A DNA stretch of 64,000 nucleotides from Platycnemis pennipes (GCA_933228895.1 OW121846.1:146338746-146402745), one strand, 5' to 3'. Positions 33,020 through 44,798 are shown, counted from the first letter of the stretch. Notes: generated from the letters alone by a model not told the origin. Program-made: numbers and translations.

Positions 33020-33205
33020 AATGGGAGGTGGATGACGAGGTAAGTCTCAAAGCAGCTTGTTTGGTGGGCGTCAGCTTTTGCTTATCTTTGATTTATGATT
33101 GAACGGGTCTGGTTAGAGGATTTATGTTTTCACTAAAATTCATTTTTTGTTTCCAAATAACAATTTAGTGTACAAAATTGCAATTTCGTTTCCGATTATG
33201 ATTTT

Positions 33206-33837
33206 GTTAACAAATGAAGATAGCTTTTGTGCCATCAATATTTTATTTTAGGTTACCCAATATGGGATTTTGTTTTCCAAATTTTGATTTCCAAATTTTG
33301 ATTGCTTTATCATGAAATTATGTATATGTATTTATTTTAAATTCATCTTACTTCAAGATATTGTGTCTATAAAGTATTGTTGATAATTCTGTGTTTTTAA
33401 TTAAATGTCTTCTAATGTTTGTCCTTTACGATAATTATCTCATTTAAGATGCTATAATTTATTATAATGATATCTTATTTAATGTATATAATTGTTATGA
33501 TTTAACTTATGTAGCCAATGTTCTGCAATTATTTAACATGACCATAGCTACTGAATGCATAATAATATATCCTTTTGCATATTCAATGTAGTTAAATGTT
33601 TGCCAGTTAAGAAAAAATTACCAGCAAGGGAGAGAAAGAGAGGGTCTGGTCTCCAAATGCAATTAAGCATGAATGTAATTTTTTTTATTAAAAAAAATGT
33701 AGATTGACATTTTGAATAATAATAATAAATTTTATTCATCTTGAAAATGATACATATCATATCAGATGACGACACTAAGCAAACTTACATCACACTCATA
33801 AAATTCCTCCATAGAATATAGAGGACACTGCATCAAA
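33206..33837. other. No feature recognised
   Basis: AT-rich stretch ending in a short aataataataaattttatt run at about 33717. No gene or repeat terminus was recognised. Confidence 0.5.
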
Positions 33838-35855
33838 TAAGTAATGTAATAATGTTTTTGGGCACGAAAAACATGATGGAAGAACTTTGGAGTTCGAAAA
33901 TTGCATCCGTGACCCCTGGAAGGGCACAGTCAAGGTCACAGGGGATACGAAAAGTGAATCACCATCACAAACCTGTCGAATCATAGGTTTAAAAATGTGC
34001 TCAGGTGGATGGTAAGGTCTTCAGATCCCTCTTGTCATCCCTTGACCTTCAAGGGTTACTCAGGGGTCAAAGGTCACACGGGTGATAAAAAGTGAACTGG
34101 GTCCACAACAATGTCGAATCATATGTGTCAAGAGTGCCCATTACGATGGAAAGGTCATCAAATGCCTCTTGTCATCCCTTGACCTTCAAGGGTTACTCAG
34201 GGTCAAAGGTCATAGGGGTGACAAAAAGTGAATCGAGGTTATAAATGTATCGAATCATAGGTTTCAAAGAGTGCTCAATACGATGGTGAAGTCCCTCCAG
34301 GAATATCTGGCCTTGACCGGTTGGGCAGGGGCCAAAGCAGGTGTAGCCTAGGAAATCAGGGCAACAGACACGTCTAATTGTAGCTTCGAAAGGGTGAAGA
34401 ATTAGATGAAGTTTCTTGTTCCTGTTTGTCGTCTTCTGAATTCAAAGGGCTACACTGATATCAATGGTCACAGATGTTCGAAATGGCAAGACAGGGACAT
34501 AAACATGATGAAATTGAGATTTTTTTAGGCTGCCAAAGTCAATGGTAAGGTACTCAGATCCCACCTGTCATCTCTTGAACTCTTGGGGTCATATGGTAGT
34601 CGTTGATTTCTAGTTTACAAATGAATGAAAAAATTCAATTGCAGTTTCAAGTTAATTCCTTTTATTCAATGATAAATACTTTATCATATTTTTATTCAAA
34701 AATTATTTTAAATATCCCAAATTTACACAATATCAAAATTTAAAATGAAAATTTCGAAGCAGTATGAAAAATCAAATTTTATTCATTCTACGTGCCCTCC
34801 ATTCCGAGCCAGGCTTAATTGAAATCGCCCGATAAAAGCGTGTGTGAATGTGTCTTCCAGCATATTTGGGGATGTGAACTCTGCACACGTTGTAATTACT
34901 TTCTTCACTTCTTAGATGGACGGAAATGTTTTCTTGGCTACACCTGGTGAACTTTGGCCCTTGCCCAACCGTCAGAGAAAATAAAAAGGCCAGAGAATTC
35001 CTGGAGGGACTTAATCATCATATTGGGCACTCTTTGAAATCCTTGATTCGATACATTTGTAGCCTCGATTCGCTTTTTTTCACCCGTGTGACCTTTGACC
35101 CCTGAGTAACCCTTGAAGGTCAAGGGATGACAAGAGGGATCTGAAGACCTTACCATCAACCTTGGCACATTTTTAAACCTATGATTCGATACATTTGTAG
35201 CCTCATTTAATCTCTTGTCACCCTTTGACCCCTGAGTAACCCTTGAAGGTCAAGGGATGACAAGAGGGATCTGAAGACCTTACCATCAACCTTGGCACAT
35301 TTTTAAACCTATGATTCGATACATTTGTAGCCTCATTTAATCTCTTGTCACCCTTTGACCCCTGAGTAACCCTTGAAGGTCAAGGGATGACAAGAGGGAT
35401 CTGAAGACCTTACCATCAACCTTGGCACATTTTTAAACCTATGATTCGATACATTTGTAGCCTCATTTAATCTCTTGTCACCCTTTGACCCCTGAGTAAC
35501 CCTTGAAGGTCAAGGGATGACAAGAGGGATCTGAAGACCTTACCATCAACCTTGGCACATTTTTAAACCTATGATTCGATACATTTGTAGCCTCATTTAA
35601 TCTCTTGTCACCCTTTGACCCCTGAGTAACCCTTGAAGGTCAAGGGATGACAAGAGGGATCTGAAGATCTTACCATCAACCTTGGTACATTTTTCAACCT
35701 ATGATTCGACAGGTTTGTAACGGTGATTCACTTTTTGTAACCCCTGTGACCTTGACTGTGCCCTTCCAGGAGTCACGGATGAAATTTTCAAACTCCAAAG
35801 TTCTTCCATTTGTTTTTCAAGACCAAAAACATAATAGTTGTAAGTTTCGCTAAGT
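33838..35855. mobile_element. Foldback-like element: long inverted arms with iterated units
   Basis: The left arm (about 33838-34345) is the inverse of the right arm (about 34925-35855). Outer ends share aacatgatggaagaactttgg with the inverted right end. Inner ends share gtccctccaggaat and ggttgggca.gggccaaag. Both arms carry units containing tcatcccttgaccttcaagg: about three in the left arm, six in the right. The central loop (34346-34924) has no recognised gene. Long inverted repeats with internal tandem units are the hallmark of foldback (FB/Galileo-type) transposons. The superfamily is inferred from architecture only. Confidence 0.75.
35031..35800. repeat. 130-bp tandem repeat array inside the right foldback arm
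   Basis: The anchor cttggcacat recurs at 35161, 35291, 35421 and 35551, and as cttggtacat at 35681, an exact 130-bp period. The units from 35161 to 35680 are identical by eye except for one base near the end of the last. Flanking units (35031-35160 and 35681-35800) are diverged. Identity of the inner units points to recent amplification or gene conversion. Confidence 0.92.
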
Positions 35856-36599
35856 AATTCTGTATTTTTTTGCATTTTGACTATTTTAACATTGAAAGCC
35901 CATCACGCAAAGTTTGGATTTTAGGTTAGACCCTATTTCTGGGGTCAAAAGGTCATATTTTAAAAATTTTTCTTTGACTCAACAAAACTTACAACCATTT
36001 TCTAGCCTGGTACCTAATTTCATCCATGTGGCTTAAAAGAAAGTGTTTAATTAGAGGTCAAAAATGACACAGGATCAATGGGACACTGTACATTGCGAAT
36101 GCGGTCATATAGTCTTTTGCCGAGCCATTTCTGGGTTTATGTCTGATACGCACCCCATCACCTAGATGCAAGGTGTTTTTAATGATTGCGAGAGTTTTGA
36201 ATCACCACTGGCATGATTTCATGAATTGACTCATAATAAGGTCGTATCTTCATTATTTAATACTTTAGTAAGAAATGAGCACATATGGAAATTAATTCTA
36301 GGTATATTTGTGAGTACCGTATTTCTTAATTAATTTGAGTGCAACTCCGACAATGTCACTCAATAAACTGTAAATATATATGAAGTTAACATTTTGAAGA
36401 AGGAAACATATGATCTCTTTAAGAGGATTATCAATGGATAACATCTTAAAAATGGAAAATTAGTGCGTCATCCCATAAAAGCAATGGTAAATCGGGGAAG
36501 ACCAAGATGGCGGACAGGCCACGCCCACGTTACAGATTGAAGCAATGGCCAGCATAGCAAGCGCCCTCTCCATATACCTCAATGCTATGGAATGTTGCA
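35856..36599. other. Flank with a diverged repeat
   Basis: The stretch 35925-36090 (ctggggtcaaaaggtcata ... gaggtcaaaaatgacac) matches, inverted, the stretch 51340-51520, so it is a dispersed repeat of unknown type. Between 36090 and 36600 nothing else was recognised. Confidence 0.5.
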
Positions 36600-38061
36600 T
36601 AACAGAACAGAGTGACCTAATGTACTGATTGGGAATTAATGCTCTTAGTTTTCTTAACATAAATATTACTTTGCTCAATTTATTACATGATACGCTACAG
36701 TTACTGTCCCATTTTAATTTGGAATCTATCTCAATTCCTAATAATTTAACTGTTTCTGTATTAGTTGTATTGAGACTAAATGCTAGCATTTGGGTTTTAT
36801 TAGTATTTAAAAGCTAACCATTATTGTTAAACCAATCAGGGGCCTGCTTTTTAATATTCTCATATTGAGCCTTTGCATTATGCATGCTATTACAATTTTG
36901 AATCATGGTTGTATCATATGCATTTAAAACTGATTCAGTTTTCATATTAAAAGAAAGGTCATTGATCATTATAATAAATAAAATAGGACCCAGGACTGAG
37001 CCCTGTGGTACTCCATATTTTATTGTATGGGTCTCAGATCTAGTGCCGTTCACTTCCACCATTTGTTGTCTATCTGTTAAGATGACATAAATAGTTTTAA
37101 CTCCTTTCCTTTAGCCCCATAATATTCTAGCTTCCTCAACAGGGTGAGGTGTCTCCACACAGTAAAAAGCTTTACTGAGATCACATAGAGTCGTTGTAAC
37201 TGATTGTCTATCCTCAAAGGCATTAGTAATATGGTTAACAAGACATTCTACAGCCATTATCGTGGATTTTCCTGAACGAAAACCAAATTGGGCACTTGAG
37301 AGAAGGTTATTATATTTAAAGAACTCACAAATTTGGTTCTTAATTACAGTTTCAAGTAGGTATCTTCCCAAATATTGGTATGACTGAAATTGGTCGGTGA
37401 TTGATGAGATTATTTTTCTCGTTTTTTGCATATTGGGACAGTCCTGGCGTATTTTAAAGCCTGTGGGAACTCACCCATTATTAGACAAGAGTTAAATATT
37501 GCCATCAAAGGCTCTGCAATAAATTCAATAACTTCCTTTATTAGGGAATTTGAGCAGTCATAGATACAACATACTCTACAATAGGATTTTTTCATATTCT
37601 TAATAATTTTAATAATGTCAGATTGAGTAATAAATTTCCATTTCAAAGTCTAATTATGAGGGGGAAGGTTGTTAAGTAACGTCTCATTCCTTTCCGGATT
37701 AATAGCTACCATAGACAGAATGCTTTCTACAGATAGGTACCACAAAATAATTATTTACTTCATCTGATGTCAAGGGAAAAGTAAAATTATTATGAACATG
37801 ACTAACTTCATGATTAATTACCTTCCAAGCAGCCTTATTTTTGTTGTCTGAACTACATATGAAATCATTATAAGCCTTACTTTTAGCATGCCTAATTGCC
37901 TCATAATAATTCCTCCTCTGCCTTAAATAAATTTCTTTATCAGTTACACAATCACTGTATTTGCATATATGGTAGAAGGCCAATAATTCATTCTTGATTT
38001 CCAGTATTTCATCATTAAACCAATGATTTTTAGTTTTTTTAAAAGTTGGTTGCACATGCAT
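36600..38061 (-). pseudogene. LINE 2 linker and reverse transcriptase, frameshifted
   Basis: The minus-strand frame 38061-37699 (KNHWFNDEILEIKNELLAF, RRNYYEAIRHAKSKAYNDF) is the linker between endonuclease and RT. The RT continues with AQFGFRSGKSTIMAVE and the catalytic-Asp motif LCDLSKAFYCVETPH (37431-37111), then YGVPQGSVLGPILFIIMIND (37062-36814). The expected YADDTT box reads NAYDTTMI, so the first Asp is Tyr. A C-terminal part with LLGIEIDSKLKWDSNC (36789 on) is cut off near 36600. Frame changes and a lost active-site residue make it inactive. Confidence 0.82.
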
Positions 38062-38353
38062 AACTTTTTTGAAAAAGTGTTCAAAAATATTTTAAAATTT
38101 TGCTAAGAATAGCACAAAGTGATTATTGACCTCTGGGCCCTCAGGAACAAATTCCAATCAATACCTGACAGGGGCACCTTAAAGTTCTCAATGCTCAAGT
38201 GTTATAGGTCTCACAATGGACGAGATTGTCCTGTAAGAATTACTTTTGGGTTCAGATGTTGTCCTGACTGTAAATTCTAAAGGCAAGTGATCAGATAACA
38301 TATAATCTGTTGTTTTAATAACACAATGTGGTTCTTCATAATACTTATAATAA

Positions 38354-38623
38354 GGGTGCGGCAACATAACTTCCTTTTTTATATGGATATATAAAAAAGG
38401 AAGTTATATTGTTATATGCATTTTTATATGGATACATCCATATAAAAAAGGAAGTTATGTTGTTATATGCATTTTTCTATGGATATATCCATATAAAAAA
38501 GGAAGTTATGTTTTAATATGCATTTTTATATGGATACATCCATATAAAAAAGGAAGTTATGTTGTTATATGCATTTTTATATGGATATATCCATATAAAA
38601 AAGGAAGTTGTGTTGCCGCACCC
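38354..38623. mobile_element. Small inverted-repeat element with 51-bp palindromic tandem units
   Basis: The left end GGGTGCGGCAACATAACTTC matches the inverted right end at 39 of about 40 bases. Inside, the anchor aaggaagtt recurs at about 51-base steps (38401, 38452, 38503, 38554, 38605). Each unit contains a palindrome atatggatatatccatat. The arms are simply the outer units, so the element may have grown by unit duplication. It sits inside the LINE 2 endonuclease region. Confidence 0.85.
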
Positions 38624-38930
38624 TGTATAATCTAAACAGGAAGTTAATCTGGTAGGTTGAGAATTAGTACAGTGAAGATTAAATGATATCAGAAGATTTT
38701 CCAGTGCCATAGAATCCCACGATTTCACCATCATATCAATAGTAAAATCTCCACATAAGATAATTTTTACCCTCAAAGACACAAAAAAAATGATAACACC
38801 TGTTCCAACTGAGCAAAAAAAATGCTCCAGAGAACCATTAGGTGAACACTAGACTGAAGCAATAATTACATCATATTCTTTCATCATAACTGCAGATAGA
38901 TCCAAAGTGCAATTCTCTGCTAAATGTATC
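38624..38930 (-). pseudogene. LINE 2 endonuclease remnant
   Basis: Minus-strand fragments read EYDVIIASV, then CSPNGSLEHFFAQLEQVL (the YRSPN-type motif), and RVKIILCGDFTID, the GDFN active-site block with Asn changed to Thr. NSQPTRLTS follows. Stops interrupt the frame, and the tandem repeat element at 38354-38623 ends it. It belongs with the RT at 36600-37646. Confidence 0.65.
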
Positions 38931-39230
38931 CATTTCCATTTTTTTAAAAGCTAAACATTTTATTATAAATATCCATTTTTACCAGATGATCTACAGTAAG
39001 ATGATGCTAAGTTGAAATTAACACAATTATTCAGATCGATTTCATTACTGCATTTTCAGTGCTCATTCTAGCATAAAATATTATGACCAGCATATTCACA
39101 AATGGCTTCTAAAAGCTAAATCTTCTTGAGTAAACACTGCACATTTAAGCTAAGAACAGATATAATACCTGTGGTACCAGTGTTTGATTGCTCAAACAGG
39201 AATAATTGGAAAATCGTGCACATTATTCAA

Positions 39231-41099
39231 CAAATTTCCTTGGTCATGCTGACCTGTGTCAGCTAGTCGGGTGCTAGTCATAGCTTTTTGGGCTTCTGCA
39301 CTCCCGTTTGCTTATGGGTTTTGATGCCTCACTTGCAGTAGAAATACAAGGAACATTGGATCTATCTGTGCCCAGACCGGAACTGGAGTCCAAAAGTGCT
39401 TAGATAGGAATGCTTCACGTCAGGCTGTTTCTTAGATGGAAAAAATTTCCCTACATAAATACCTTCAGGTCACGTATCACCTCTGAACAATTCTTCCAGT
39501 GTTATTATAGGAGAAATCACTTTAAATGAACAAAAGGGTTCATTTGTATATAAAGAGTTAATATAATTTATATACCAAAGGGTTAATATACTTTATTTAC
39601 CAAATATAAAGGGTTCATATACTTGAACGTAGCAAGCTGCTACAAGGGCACATGGCATGGGGTCACCGACCATAAAGTTCAGTTTAAGCACTTAACTAAT
39701 AATGTAGCATGTGTTTAAAGAATTATAATTGGTATGCATTGTAATCGTGTATGGTATGCGGGGAAAAATGAATTCTTGTAACGCTCAGTCCAACAGTTAT
39801 TTCTATGTCTGCAGTGTCAGATTCTAGTTCCTGAGATTTGATTTTTTCAAGTATCATTCAACCTTGCGAACAACCTTATAGATTCTAGGGTTTCCTGACC
39901 AAGCTCTTCTCATAGCTGAGTGACACATTGTACATTTATGAGAGTTTTTTATTTAATTTTTGCTGCTTCCATCTGTATCTTTTTTAGTTTCCCAATTAAA
40001 ACTGTACTGAATGGATCCCAATTACCTCTAGGTGAGGCTTGGCAACTGCAAAGTCCTAGATTTCTAAATTTGAGGCCATTAATATGGAAATCATATAAAT
40101 GGTATAGTAAGGAACTTTGCCTTTTGGGAGGTTGGCAACCAACCGAGATTACTTAGTGTCTCAAACTCAGTTGGGCAACCATTCAACATTGAGTTACCTG
40201 GTAGTGATGGACATGGTGCATGGATACTGCTAGGTATTCATCAGATTGAGGTTGATTTTAATGTTGCACTTTTACTCTGCTTTGCCAATTCTCCCTCAAT
40301 TTCTTGGTCACCTCTTCCCTACTCTTTCTCTCTCTTTATTTTCATGCACTGTCTACCAGTTTTCATCTCATCCAAACCACATTCTCTTCCTCCATTTCCC
40401 TAGTATCCTTCTTCTTTTACCACCTTCAGAGGCCCATTGTCCCCCATTATTTATTGCATGCACCTACTTTCTCTCTTTCTTTCTTATTACCTCACGCAGA
40501 TGCCTTTCCTCCCCCGCTGTCCTAATAATTTATCGTTCATCTTTTTTCTGTCAGTTGCACTTTTTCCATCTTTCTCCAAACCCACATTTTAAAAATCTCC
40601 ATCATATCCATGGAAACGAGTTTTTGTGATCTTTTACTTAAAAAGGCAATAGGTTACTTTGATAATCCAAAACAATTGCTATCAATCATCGTAGAAGTAA
40701 AATTGTTTTAGGTGCCAGCAGGAGTTCAATAACAAAATAGGATAATTAACAATAGTGGCAAGGGTGAAAAGTTGACCAGACTAATGTTAATTCTCTGTCA
40801 TTACAAAGTTAATTACTCTGGACATTCCGAGTGCATCCATCTTTCCATCCACCATAGTATCCGGGCGGGGTCACGGATCCTTCTTTCACAGCGTCGTTAA
40901 CGCGTCAATAACTCATCTAGAAGCATACTCCCCACAGTGTCATCATAATGACTTACTCTGCCAAATGAGATTTGTGAATTAAAGCTTAGGACAAAATTTG
41001 AAGGATTGGTGCCATTTTTGCTTTCCTTAGAGCAGTTAAAGAGGTAGCGGTAACGCGATCGTGCGCTTTATCAGAATCCGCCCCTAATTGACTCATAGA
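39231..41099. other. No gene recognised; CT-rich tract inside
   Basis: Nothing identifiable. A strongly pyrimidine-rich stretch at 40246-40640 gives a long open frame rich in Phe, Leu, Ser and Pro. This composition explains the frame without a gene. No splice signals or motif support coding. Confidence 0.5.
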
Positions 41100-43090
41100 T
41101 TTTTAAACTGAGCAATATATGATCAATGCAAATTTATTCACCTCTATAGAGATGGAGTTATCGGTTTCCCTATCGGGACAGTAGTGTCGAACCGACGACG
41201 CACTGTGGTCCAAAATCGTTAAGAGCTGGCCAAAAGGCAATATTGCAATATATATGTTGACTTTTTGCATGGAAACTTTAAATAATGTTGTCGTATTGTA
41301 GAGGATATGGCCCATAAAAAAGGGAACTAAATCACACTCTCTATTGCACACAGTAATGTGTATACCGGCAAAAGTTGGGTATATCAATGGTTAAACGCTC
41401 GTCGCGTTGCATCTCTCAGTTTTAGTGAAATTCAACTTGGTAGAAGATGGCTTTATGAACATTGGTGTGATTCACCGAATTTTTCAAGGAATAATTGTGT
41501 TACATTCTTTTATAACTCTCCCAATTGAGAATTTGATGTACTGTTTAATCTTTTTTATAAGTTATTCAGTGATTTTTTAAAAAAAGGATCGATATGGTTT
41601 TGAGTTTCTCTTTGCGTCTCTTATGTTTTCCCGTGTGATTAAATAGGAAAGCAAATTCAACACGAAGAAGAAAATAAATCTTGCGACTTCTGACCTCCCG
41701 ACGGTTTTCAGTTGAGCGCTCCATTCCTCATGGCCCGTGGCGGCGGCGGCCGGGCTGCTCTGCGCAGAGTAACCCAAAGGGTTTTTTCTAGGGGTGGGTC
41801 GGTTCGGTTCTCGGTTCCGCCGGTTCTTGAGCTTAGAACCGGAACCGAGGCCAAAAATACCGAAATAATTGACGCGAAAACTAGTTTGAAACCTGCTCAC
41901 ACTCTGAAAGTGGAGGCTTCACATTAAAACCTGGTGAAATAGTGTACTTATATGTTTCAAAGTTGCCGTGAATTGTTCTAATTCAGTCGTTAAAATGACT
42001 ATATGATTTATTTTACTGCATCCAATTCTAGTAAGTGATGAAATACCGCCGTAATAAGGATATTCTGATTGATAGGTATGTGTAACGTCCACCTCCTTTG
42101 GAGGTACGAGTCCTCATATCATTTTCGTAAATTATATCATAATGTAGAGTGTATAAGTTTTAGAAGATTTCATTCATGCTTTGGACATTGCTTTCGTTAA
42201 GTGAGCAAATTATTCGTCATTTGTACAATAGCATTAACCTTTCTCATGCAAGAGAACGCTGTCTACTTCACCGCGCAGTAAATAGCAGACGACAATCGAC
42301 TATTTCAAAAATGGACAGCGCAAAGATAGCCGGAAATAAAAGGCACTCGCAATATGCGGTCAATTAAAACTAAATTGTTTCATCAAGTTTCTTCTTCGCT
42401 TGATGCAAGGCCAAGTAACTATCAACCGTTTGCCGTTGACCATTCTGCTTTCTTGATTATTCGACTATAAATGGGCGATCATTAAAAAAACGTTGGATTA
42501 ACTAGTCATTTTTAACTTCAAAAATTTTTTGTGCATTGAAACGTGAAGAAAAATGCACGTGTCGGATATATAAATGCTGATATTGGTATTATCTTCCAAT
42601 GGGAGAGTGTAACTAAGTATTTGCAGTAACATACGAATCTAAATATTTAAGTTTATGAGAAATATGTTGGTAATGACAAAACCGTGGTCGAAGGCACACA
42701 CTCGGTTTATCTTACGCGGGTCATACTTAACAAACTTATCGCCCTAAAATAAAATCACGGCATTGGAGATCCCGGAAAGATTCGGAAACGAAATAGGAAA
42801 GCAGAATCTTTTGAAACGACGGAAATGGTATGCGTAAATTTATGTCAACGCATGTCACACAGATGGTGTAACTGAGATGTAAGCCAATGGTGAAAAAAAC
42901 AATCGCGCAAGGTAGTGCCAAGTTACCATCAGGAGCCATGGCATACGAATCAGCACTGTTAGCACTTCGTATGTGCCCAGATGAATGCTTCCTAAGTCGC
43001 ATGTCGATAAATGAAGCACTCGCTATTTTTAAAATGTCGATAGGTGGTGAAATTACGCCTTAATTTACTCACGCGGTTGAATCCTTCGCA

Positions 43091-43290
43091 ATGTCTTCCG
43101 AAGTGTGGAAATACTTCACGGTTGATGCTGCAAATGAAAATTTCGCAAAGTGTAATATTTGTCATTCCCTGATTTCCAGGGGTGCATGTAAATCCACTTC
43201 TAACCTGAAAAGCATGCGGAAAAGAAACATAAAATAAATTTTCGCGGGAAAAGACCAATCGTGTCTCCTGAGAGACAGAATACATCAGTA
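43091..43290 (+). pseudogene. BED zinc-finger exon of a hAT transposase
   Basis: From ATG 43091 the frame reads MSSEVWKYFTVDAANENF, then CNICHSLIS and STSNLK, with the Trp, Phe and C-x2-C of a BED finger. In this frame the zinc His pair is missing and a stop comes at 43235. One frame over, the sequence continues as HAEKKH, exactly the H-x4-H needed, then open for about 50 more codons. A one- or two-base indel at about 43210 therefore broke an otherwise good BED domain. The domain binds the transposon ends in hAT proteins; no catalytic part follows. Confidence 0.7.
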
Positions 43291-43436
43291 ACTAGTAGAG
43301 GCCTGCACACGGGGGCAAAATACGGCCGAGGGTCACCCGCCCTTGTTCGAGAGATAAAGAGAGAGGCACAAACCGAAGACATTTGACGGACTTTTCCGAA
43401 GTGTCAGGAATGTGAGGACGCACAAAGAAAGCGGAC

Positions 43437-43507
43437 GCCTTGGTAGCGCAACTGGTAGAGCAACTGGCCGGAATTCAGGGGGTCCGGGTTCGAGTCCCGG
43501 TCAAGGC
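43437..43507 (+). repeat. tRNA-like unit (tRNA pseudogene or SINE head) with Pol III terminator
   Basis: The 71-nt segment folds as a cloverleaf. The acceptor stem is GCCTTGG/TCAAGGC with one wobble, and the T arm CCGGG-TTCGAGT-CCCGG is perfect. The D stem has one mismatch, and the anticodon stem is weak with C instead of T at position 33 (anticodon position GGA). The A box tagcgcaactgg and B box ggttcgagtcc are present. A run of seven T at 43514-43520 would stop Pol III. The weak anticodon arm favours a tRNA-derived repeat over a functional tRNA. Confidence 0.5.
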
Positions 43508-44160
43508 GAATGATTTTTTTCTCTGTGGAATATCTTGCATTCGTGCATCTCAGTGGGTAACTCCGTTAAAGTTTTCGCGGCTAGCTCGCGTGCTTTGAAT
43601 TTGTTAAAAGAATGTGACCTAACTTGCCGAGAAGAGGCGGGCGCCCGTCGTCGGCTGGGCGGTCACCCGCCTCCATCCATGGACGGGCAACGAGTATAAA
43701 GCCAAAAGTGCTCGAGTTCTATAAATATTTTCACACAAAGGGTAAAAAAAAGGATTAAAATTACATAAACACAAAAATATAATGAAGTATTCTTTTTCAA
43801 GCAGTATGTCTCTGAAAACGATTATTGATTATCTTATCTTACCATTGAGCAAAGTAAGTGGTAAATTAAGAACCGGAACCGAGAACCGAAGTTAAGAACC
43901 GAACCGGAACCGAAAAAAAGTGGAACCGACCCATCCCTAGTTTTTTCGATAGTTGTTCTCGCGTTCTATTACAGATTTTTCAGCTTCATGAATAATTTCC
44001 AGTTTTATGTGCTAAATCATATTATTTTATCGCGTATTGGATATTCTCCTCCAAATCCAGATTTTATCAATAATGTCCAGCTCTTATTCCATGAGGCACG
44101 GTTTACGTACTACCATACACCTAATCATACCATTCTACAAACTATAACCCATACGAAAAG

Positions 44161-44560
44161 TTACAATGTGGACTCGGAAAATAAATGTTCTTTATTCCTA
44201 TACTTTGATGTTTCTATGGCGAACGGACCAGCCTGTACACCACTCGCTTCTGGAAATAGGATAAGGTCGTCTACGGAGCAATAAATGTCCCCAAATGCTC
44301 TTGTTGTCCCTGCGGCGCCCGAAAATGTTGACTGAAAAGGGCAGCTTTCGTTTGCAATTTTAATGCCTTCAAACCAAAAGGGCCCAGCCACGTGCTCTTC
44401 GATGAGGGTGGGACAAATTGCATTCAGGCCACCAGGTCAGGACTTTTTCTACACCTGCGTTAAGATTTGTTGGAATACTACTGAACGAGGATAACGGTCA
44501 CCACCCACAAACTCTTCGAAAGCTCTCCAGAAATCAGATCTCATAGCTGAGTTGTGCTAC
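44161..44560 (-). pseudogene. Minus-strand conserved frame of block A (unknown protein)
   Basis: Minus-strand reading gives FVGGDRYPRSVVFQQILT, a stop, then EEHVAGPFWFEGIK and NESCPFQSTF. The counterpart in block B (52887-52561) keeps the same frame as one open 108-codon frame with FVGVDRYPRSVVFQEILTHA and AGFFWFEGNK. I do not recognise the family. It is oriented away from the plus-strand pseudogene that starts at 44799, so the repeat may have carried two divergent genes. Shared frame across diverged copies is suggestive but not proof of coding. Confidence 0.35.
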
Positions 44561-44798
44561 GCCCAGAGGAAAGCTTATCTTGCCTAGAGGATAAAAAACT
44601 TATCCTGCTTGCAGACGTCTAACTATCAGGATACGCCAGAACTGAAGGGACAAGTTTATTCAAATTCCACTTCCAATATTAATTTACCATTTTCCTTAGT
44701 TTACCACTTTTAATCTATAACTTACTGACATAGCATTTCCATACATTTGGTTCAACGTTCTCGTTTCAGTCCTGAAATCATCTGCGTTAAGAGTTGTA

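Larger units (their letters stand above)
31295..33205. mobile_element. MITE family Y, copy 2 (split by another element)
   Basis: The left part (31295-31621) matches copy 3 at 46857: aatgaggtcatttaccat, tttttgatccgtcaatta, tgatgtttttaaccctttcgg, then cagtcaaga. The right part (33020-33205) resumes at tgggaggtgga and tgggcgtcagc, then decays where the terminal cccccatt should be. The intervening 31622-33019 is a separate inverted-repeat element. Confidence 0.75.
36600..39230 (-). mobile_element. Non-LTR retrotransposon 2 (LINE), decayed, 3'-truncated
   Basis: On the minus strand: endonuclease remnants (about 38900-38640), a linker (38061-37699), RT (37646-36600). No 3' tail was seen; RT similarity stops near 36600 at unrelated sequence. 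A palindromic repeat element (38354-38623) is inserted in the endonuclease part. Multiple frameshifts make it inactive. The clade looks Jockey/CR1-like. It differs in sequence from the other LINEs in the window. The 5' limit near 39230 is uncertain. Confidence 0.8.
41789..43939 (+). mobile_element. hAT transposon, 2.15 kb, with BED-finger remnant
   Basis: The left end TAGGGGTGGGTCGGTTCGG and the right end ACCGACCCATCCCTA are flanked by gttttttc at 41781-41788 and 43940-43947, a perfect 8-bp duplication. The ends share ggttc/gaacc subterminal repeats with the 403-bp MITE at 5883-6285. The interior has a BED zinc-finger exon (43091-43237 and the following frame), a tRNA-like unit (43437-43507) and a GC-rich stretch near 43630. 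No catalytic domain is present, so it is non-autonomous. Confidence 0.92.

Noticed and set aside
35031..35800. Possible CRISPR-like array
   Set aside because: The 130-bp units are contiguous and identical with no unique spacers, and the genome is eukaryotic.
40246..40629. 127-codon plus-strand open frame
   Set aside because: It lies in a strongly CT-rich tract; the Phe/Leu/Ser/Pro composition follows from that. A second overlapping frame is also open, and no motif or exon signal is present.
43437..43507. Functional tRNA-Ser(GGA)
   Set aside because: Weak anticodon stem, C instead of T at position 33, a D-stem mismatch, no long variable arm as expected for tRNA-Ser, and location inside a transposon.
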